A DNA stretch of 64,000 bases from an uncultured Spirochaetaceae bacterium (GTDB taxonomy: Bacteria; Spirochaetota; Spirochaetia; Sphaerochaetales; Sphaerochaetaceae). The DNA is taken from the NCBI GenBank assembly GCA_944389025.1, contig CALXKU010000004.1:1-64000 (forward strand), in the 5' to 3' direction. Position 1 is the first letter of the stretch. Every line of letters starts with the position of its first letter. The notes beneath the pieces were generated by a model, which saw only the letters and a program-made list of their open reading frames with translations, had not been told where the DNA came from and searched no databases. Of the stretch, positions 59,529 through 64,000 are shown piece by piece. The translations under genes and the position numbers were made by a program.

Positions 59529-61427
59529 TTATATTTTTACACCCTTTGAAATCTGTCCATATATTATACGCCTCTGATGAGACACTTCAGCATGGGTTGC
59601 CCTTCTTCTATCTTCCAGTTCGTCCCAGATGCTATCACCCCATGTATCGAAACGGCGTATGAAATAAACGGCATAATTGTACACACGGCAATCAAGAGCC
59701 TCGTTCCTGTCTCTGAGCTTATCCCATTTCAGAACTTTCTTCTTCTTGTCATATATAAGCTCTTCCGCCGTAAGCTGCTGGTAATACTCCTCCGTAAGAT
59801 TCCTCGCAAAGAAAGGGATGAACTGCCGTGTCCCCTCCTCGTTATCCTCTCTTATGAGGTCCTTGTAGACTAAGCTCTTTATCCTGTCTACCGGGGTATC
59901 ATAGTAGGCTATTCCGTTCCTCTCGATTCTGGAAGGGAGCAACGTGTCATCCTTATGTTTGTTGTTACCTCTTATGAGCATGAACCCGTCGTTTGCAAGC
60001 TGAAGGTACAATGCATCAAGGGTTTGAGTATTGTACGACCTGTCGCAAGCGTTACCCGCGGACGGTATGAGTTCGCCATCCGCCCTCTCCCATTTTCCGT
60101 TAAGTATAATCTCTTCGTACATTTTCCAACATGAGGCTTTGGGATCGCTTGTATCCTCCCCCTGTCCGCAAGCGAATACGATATGATCGAGCACTATGTT
60201 CCTGTTTCTCTTCCCCCACCCCATGACTGTAGTTTCCAGCCTGTTTTTCTGGACGTCCGTGCCTGTTGTTATTACGGAGACCCAAGATGGAATATTGTCT
60301 CCAATCGCATACTCCGAATTGAGAGCTTGTTTGTAGAGTATCTCCCAGTCCGGTGTCTCCTGCGCATTCTTATACTGCCTGACAAGCACCGTATTATAAA
60401 AAGCTGTGAGTTTGGCGCTCTTTTCCAGCTCATCCACCGTATTGGCCGCCTCAAGAAGTTCCTGTGCTATCGACTTCCAGCTGTACCAGCCAAGAGGAAC
60501 ATAAAAAGACGGAAGTATATAGCCTTCCCTGCCAGCTGGGGCATTGTTGTTTGTCGCTATCCATTTTGCCCCATTTCTGGCTTTGAGAAAAAACGCCTTA
60601 TCCGCCTCCTCTATTCTGTTATGGCACTTGGTGCATTCAAACCATGCATCTGTAACAGCTTTTTTTGTTTCATTCGTATCATACTTGAAATTTTCCAGAT
60701 CAAGCGTTATGAGCTCTCCACAATGGGGGCATGGCACGAAGTATTTCTTTGCAGAGGAATTCTGCACAAGATCCATTATGTGAGAGTGAGTGTTTTTCGG
60801 AGTGCTGGAAACGATGAATTTCCGTGAATGTTCAAATGTGTTTCCCCTCTTTCTGAGCTGTGTTATAGGGCTTCCCTCACCCTCGACATCGACGGGGTAG
60901 GCATCACACTCATCCGCTATGATGACTGCGGATGAATATCCCCTGAGGGCGTTTGCTGTGCTGACGGCCACGAACCTAATGTTTCCTCCCGGGAACTGCT
61001 TTTCATTAAGCGTGTCTCCCGACCCTCTCTGTCCTTTTCCAAGAAGATTCTGAATTGACGGGTTTGAAGCTAGGAATGGGTTGAACTTGTGCTTAACAAA
61101 GAGTTTTAATTCTTTCTCATCGGAGAATGCGAAAGCCTGAGGTCTGGGGTATGCCTTGATATAATACGTCATGATTATCTGCTCTGTCAGCGTCTTACCA
61201 CACTGGGAGCCGAACATGAGATAAATCTCTTTTGTCGGACTGAATGGTGAAGCGCCGTCAAGGATTTCCTGTTGATATGGGGCTCTCTCGGGATTGTACG
61301 ATCCCGGCTCCGCAGTATCACTTGGGAGTAGTATGTTTTTTCTTGCCCATACCGAGATGTCCTGTCTTTGTGGAGGCCTCAGCAAGTCCGCAACAACATT
61401 TATCACATAACTGCTAAGCTTAGCCAT
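59529..61427 (-). CDS. Phage terminase large subunit (GpA family)
   Basis: A 632-residue DNA-packaging motor of the lambda GpA type. The adenine-binding and P-loop region is EIYLMFGSQCGKT (Walker A-like FGSQCGKT near residues 72-79), Walker B VIIADECDAY near 169, and a four-cysteine zinc finger CPHCG...CTKCH lies around 230-275. The nuclease domain begins VITTGTDVQKNRLETTVMGWG near 380. It cuts and translocates phage DNA into proheads. AAGGATG precedes the ATG. It follows the small-subunit candidate by six bases and is the last prophage gene next to pspF. Confidence 0.94.
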   Translation of the reverse strand: MAKLSSYVINVVADLLRPPQRQDISVWARKNILLPSDTAEPGSYNPERAPYQQEILDGASPFSPTKEIYLMFGSQCGKTLTEQIIMTYYIKAYPRPQAFAFSDEKELKLFVKHKFNPFLASNPSIQNLLGKGQRGSGDTLNEKQFPGGNIRFVAVSTANALRGYSSAVIIADECDAYPVDVEGEGSPITQLRKRGNTFEHSRKFIVSSTPKNTHSHIMDLVQNSSAKKYFVPCPHCGELITLDLENFKYDTNETKKAVTDAWFECTKCHNRIEEADKAFFLKARNGAKWIATNNNAPAGREGYILPSFYVPLGWYSWKSIAQELLEAANTVDELEKSAKLTAFYNTVLVRQYKNAQETPDWEILYKQALNSEYAIGDNIPSWVSVITTGTDVQKNRLETTVMGWGKRNRNIVLDHIVFACGQGEDTSDPKASCWKMYEEIILNGKWERADGELIPSAGNACDRSYNTQTLDALYLQLANDGFMLIRGNNKHKDDTLLPSRIERNGIAYYDTPVDRIKSLVYKDLIREDNEEGTRQFIPFFARNLTEEYYQQLTAEELIYDKKKKVLKWDKLRDRNEALDCRVYNYAVYFIRRFDTWGDSIWDELEDRRRATHAEVSHQRRIIYGQISKGVKI

Positions 61428-61433
61428 ATATAA

Positions 61434-62270
61434 TCATCCTTCCTCCTCTTCTCCCAATGTGGACCTTACAGCCATCTCTAAGGTATGGATGACACTTGTA
61501 ACCTCATCTCTCAGTTCCTCTTTTAAGCTGGATATTTTTTGTCCATCTATTTTGATTCCTCCAAGCCTTTCCACGTATGATGCAACACGCACAACGAACT
61601 TGTCGGGTATGGTTGAGAGAGTGTTTACAAGTGGTGTGACAATCTCACGGAGCGTATAGTCCACATCCTCTTTTAAAACAAGCTTCTCCGCCTCTTTTAG
61701 ATACTGTTGCCGATAAATCATGAGTTTCATTTTCTTCGTGGCAACATCCATATCTATGAGATGCTCTCCCGTTGTCTTGTTAAGAGCCCAACTATCCGTC
61801 TCGTCATCCCAGATCCAGCAGTCAGAAAAGGTATTACTGTTAAAGGAAAGCTCGGACGAATCTCTCATCTGCTCGAGTACGACTTCATCAATCTCTCTCG
61901 CCTTCTCTTTCCCGACTTTTTCTTTTCTTATCTTCGGTGCATCTCCTATGAAATCAATATCTGGTGGTGTTGTCGATATGTCCTTTGAATTTTGTCGGGG
62001 TATCGACTCGTATCCTCCCCTCTCAGCTTCTCTTCTGGTTCTCTGCCTTCCATTGGATTTACTTTTCTTCAGGTGATCCTTATACCATGGCCCCCATTTT
62101 TCGACGTCAATGTAATTCGCACCATCGATTGAGGCCATGGCTATTTTCCCTGATTTGGTCATGTAATTGATCGCCTGCCACGACACTCCCATCTGACGTG
62201 CGAACTCGTTCTTGCTCACATAGAGGATGCCATTGCGTTTAAGCCTCTCTTTTTTTCTTTTTGTAGCCAT
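61434..62270 (-). CDS. Probable phage terminase small subunit
   Basis: A 278-residue protein. The N-terminus is very basic, then ILYVSKNEFARQMGVSWQAINYMTKSGKI forms a MerR/Nu1-like DNA-binding fold near residues 15-45. The middle is charged and the C-terminal half helical, as in Nu1-type small subunits that bind the large subunit. The assignment rests on position just before the GpA-type gene and on the HTH; sequence identity to known small subunits was not tested. The ATG at 62270 follows GAGGATATT. It overlaps the 80-residue gene by 32 bases. Confidence 0.75.
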   Translation of the reverse strand: MATKRKKERLKRNGILYVSKNEFARQMGVSWQAINYMTKSGKIAMASIDGANYIDVEKWGPWYKDHLKKSKSNGRQRTRREAERGGYESIPRQNSKDISTTPPDIDFIGDAPKIRKEKVGKEKAREIDEVVLEQMRDSSELSFNSNTFSDCWIWDDETDSWALNKTTGEHLIDMDVATKKMKLMIYRQQYLKEAEKLVLKEDVDYTLREIVTPLVNTLSTIPDKFVVRVASYVERLGGIKIDGQKISSLKEELRDEVTSVIHTLEMAVRSTLGEEEEG

Positions 62271-62481
62271 AATCAATATCCTCTTTCTCTATGTCATATA
62301 CGCAGTCGGGAGTAGATAGTGTCAGGATATCGCAATCAAGTCCTATGAGTGCGGAATTTGAAATCCGGCATCCGCATTCCCTTAAATATCTGTATGTGGC
62401 GCGAATTGAAGCGAAATGAAGAACCTTGGTTTCCGTTCCTTTTGTTATAGAAACCATCATCGGGGTGCCGGTCGTTCTCAT
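62239..62481 (-). CDS. Small phage protein, possible DNA-binding
   Basis: An 80-residue protein. VLHFASIRATYRYLRECGCRI followed by SNSALIGL recalls the helix-turn-helix of NUMOD1-type modules (F-S-I-x-x-A pattern), but I cannot assign it firmly. The ATG at 62481 follows a strong AAGGAGG, better than an in-frame start 54 bases upstream. It is the first gene of the leftward phage unit, upstream of both terminase genes, and could regulate that unit. Confidence 0.65.
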   Translation of the reverse strand: MRTTGTPMMVSITKGTETKVLHFASIRATYRYLRECGCRISNSALIGLDCDILTLSTPDCVYDIEKEDIDYGYKKKKREA

Positions 62482-62524
62482 GCGAACCTCCTTGTGTTGA
62501 CCCTGAAAATTACCGCATTTTGTG

Positions 62525-62560
62525 TTCCGTTTCAATCCGTTTTGCTCCGTTCTGTTCCAA
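62525..62560. repeat. 10-bp iterons between the divergent phage units
   Basis: TTCCGTTTCA, ATCCGTTTTG, CTCCGTTCTG and a partial TTCCAA follow one another from 62525 with an exact 10-bp period, placing TCCGTT on one face of the helix. They lie in the 111-bp gap between leftward terminase and rightward head genes, just upstream of the rightward -10 box. A regulator or terminase-type binding site is plausible. Confidence 0.6.
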
Positions 62561-62576
62561 CATGGGATTATAAATT

Positions 62577-62585
62577 TGGTATAAT
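62577..62585 (+). promoter_or_regulatory. Extended -10 promoter of the gpW-like gene
   Basis: TGGTATAAT at 62577-62585 is an extended -10 box that ends seven bases before the ATG at 62593. No ribosome binding site exists in between, so the transcript is probably leaderless. Confidence 0.6.
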
Positions 62586-62592
62586 TTAAAAT

Positions 62593-62859
62593 ATGGCAAG
62601 AAATAAGGAAAAAATAAAAAAGCTCATTGAAACTAAAAAAGAGGTGCTTTCAAAGTACGAAGATGCCCGGCTTGCCATACTCGCTACAGGACAGAGCTAT
62701 CAGATAAAAAACGGGGACAATACAAGAGTCCTTACTTATGCGGATCTTGATTCGATAACGAGACTCATAGATCAGACCGAAGCGGAGATAGAAGTTCTTG
62801 AAGATAAGCTTGAGGGTTGTACCGGACGCTCTATCATTATTGGAGGGGCATGGCGATGA
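62593..62859 (+). CDS. gpW-like phage head-tail joining protein
   Basis: An 88-residue, mainly helical protein. EDARLAILATGQSYQIKNGDNTRVLTYADLDSI near residue 23 fits the gpW/DUF6148 pattern, in which a short beta hairpin separates two helices. Such proteins plug the portal and join head to tail. The position directly before the portal gene, with ATGA overlap, matches lambda-like phages, where W precedes B. It has no ribosome binding site. Confidence 0.82.
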   Translation: MARNKEKIKKLIETKKEVLSKYEDARLAILATGQSYQIKNGDNTRVLTYADLDSITRLIDQTEAEIEVLEDKLEGCTGRSIIIGGAWR

Positions 62860-64000
62860 GCAGCATATACTCCCCTTTGAAGACCACATCGACAGCTAAG
62901 AATTTCCAAGCATTTTTCAATGTGGACCCCAATGCGTGGGTTTCAGCGGTTTTAAAAAGCTCTCTTGATGAATCTAAAAGGCTGTATAACGACTCTCCGA
63001 TACCGCATGCAATCATAGATACTCTTACTCGCTACGTAATAGGAACAGGGCTCACGCCGAAGAGCGCGCCAGATAGAAAATACTTAGGCTGGAGCGTGGA
63101 AGAAGGAAATGAGTTTACGCGCGAAGCGGAATCATTTTTCAATCTTATCACAGGCTCTTCTGATTTTGATTTCTATGGAAAGGATAATTTTCTTACTCTG
63201 CAACAGGAAGCATTTAAAACCATCCTCATTTCGGGAGACCTCCTGTTGCATAGAACCTACTCGGATAAGAGCAGAAGATATAAGCCGTATATTCAGCTTA
63301 TCTCTGGAGACTGGGTGAGAAATGCCGATATGAACGACACGAAGAGGAACACAGGTGGCGTCCTCTTTGATGAACGTGGTAAGGAAATCGGATATGAGAT
63401 TGCGCAAACTGATGATAACAGGCTGGATACGTTCTCTTCGAAAAAAGTGAGCAGGTACAACAGCAGAACCCACTTTAAGGAATTCGACCTGATAAAACTC
63501 CAAAGTCAGCAGAGCGGCCTCATAAGAGGCATTCCGCTCCTTAACCCCGTCAAAGAAAGCATTCTTCTCGTAACCTCTTTCGAAAGGAGCTATGTCACTA
63601 AAGCGTTAGTGCAATCCTTGATGACAGTGTTCCTTGAAAGTGAGCAGCAGACATCATCAATGCTCTCAGGAATGGACGCTATAAAAGAAGTAGCCATGCC
63701 TAAGTCACAGAATAGCGACATCGAAATGGGAAACGACATCGAGTTAGGTCCCGGCATTGTCGTGCGCCTTGCCCCCGGAGAGAAAGCCAATGTGGCAGAA
63801 TCCAAAATAGACGGTGCAGACTATGAGACTTTCATAAATAAAAATCTCGACATAATCGGAGCCGGTGCAGGGGGTGTACCAAGAGAGCTCATACTCCAGT
63901 CGTTCAACTCATCATATTCCGCTAGCAAAGGCACGCTGGCTTCTGCAGAAAAAGGTTTTGCGATCTACCGGTCTGAATTTCAGTCAAAATTCAATAAGCC
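62856..64000 (+). CDS. Phage portal protein (lambda gpB family), N-terminal part
   Basis: An open frame from the ATG at 62856 to the window edge, giving 381 residues. SRYVIGTGLTPKS-like RYVIGTGLTPKS near residue 61, ILISGDLLLHRTY near 122, IQLISGDWVR near 146 and QSGLIRGIPLL near 220 fit Phage_portal_2 proteins. The late segment GAGAGGVPRELILQSFNSSYSASKG near 330 is the usual conserved loop. It forms the dodecameric DNA gate of the head and partners a GpA-type terminase. GGAGGGGCATGGCG precedes the start. Confidence 0.93.
   Translation, partial: MSSIYSPLKTTSTAKNFQAFFNVDPNAWVSAVLKSSLDESKRLYNDSPIPHAIIDTLTRYVIGTGLTPKSAPDRKYLGWSVEEGNEFTREAESFFNLITGSSDFDFYGKDNFLTLQQEAFKTILISGDLLLHRTYSDKSRRYKPYIQLISGDWVRNADMNDTKRNTGGVLFDERGKEIGYEIAQTDDNRLDTFSSKKVSRYNSRTHFKEFDLIKLQSQQSGLIRGIPLLNPVKESILLVTSFERSYVTKALVQSLMTVFLESEQQTSSMLSGMDAIKEVAMPKSQNSDIEMGNDIELGPGIVVRLAPGEKANVAESKIDGADYETFINKNLDIIGAGAGGVPRELILQSFNSSYSASKGTLASAEKGFAIYRSEFQSKFNK

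Overview
The window reads as chromosomal DNA of a host-associated spirochaete, probably of the Sphaerochaeta/Treponema-like lineages. This is inference from gene content: several binding proteins share a spirochaete-type export signal ending in AGGS, one carries a DUF3798 domain, a signal-peptide-bearing protein resembles an outer-membrane beta-barrel, and lspA, DUF5685 and DnaJ genes resemble spirochaete versions. No rRNA, tRNA or CRISPR array was seen.

Layout. 1-322: start of a DUF4143/AAA_14-type ATPase behind a 22-bp tandem repeat. 504-5154: BMP-type ABC importer (binding protein, tandem ATPase, two permeases). 5333-5956: metallo-beta-lactamase-fold hydrolase. 6115-8516: polar amino-acid ABC importer. 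8550-9995: tyrosine phenol-lyase-like enzyme. 10101-10737: antitoxin-like protein and XRE regulator. 10874-16431: ABC importer with a DUF3798 binding protein and unknown substrate. 16797-20606: M20 peptidase, two membrane proteins and a zinc dehydrogenase. 20681-23137: a second DUF4143-type ATPase gene, broken by an internal deletion and by a TnpB element of the IS200/IS605 type. 23442-24899: glycogen synthase. 24991-26302: DUF3990 toxin/XRE antitoxin pair. 26295-34765: two MATE exporters, MgtC-like protein, FtsH and a P-type ATPase. 34932-41537: ribokinase, ADP-ribosylglycohydrolase, a sugar-type ABC importer and a divergent LacI regulator, which look like one riboside uptake and cleavage pathway. 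41538-57206: housekeeping genes (glycerophosphodiesterase, DnaJ cluster, TetR, HAD, threonine dehydratase, metK, M18 peptidase, lspA, Nif3, Lon-like protease, TrmH, RsmI). 57374-59299: a phage-shock system with PspA, a clear sigma-54 promoter and a PspF activator. 59529-64000: one end of a prophage with terminase genes on one strand and gpW-like and portal genes on the other.

A recurring theme is transcription starts placed on the start codon. At nine genes a recognisable -10 box ends 6-8 bases before ATG and no ribosome binding site is visible, which suggests leaderless mRNAs. Among these are the phage gpW-like gene, tnpB, pspF and the divergent nif3/lon-like pair. The items most worth follow-up are the leaderless pattern, the tandem repeats in front of both DUF4143-type ATPase genes, the DUF3990 module, the ADP-ribosylglycohydrolase pathway, the sigma-54 Psp system and the split-orientation phage packaging module with its 10-bp iterons.
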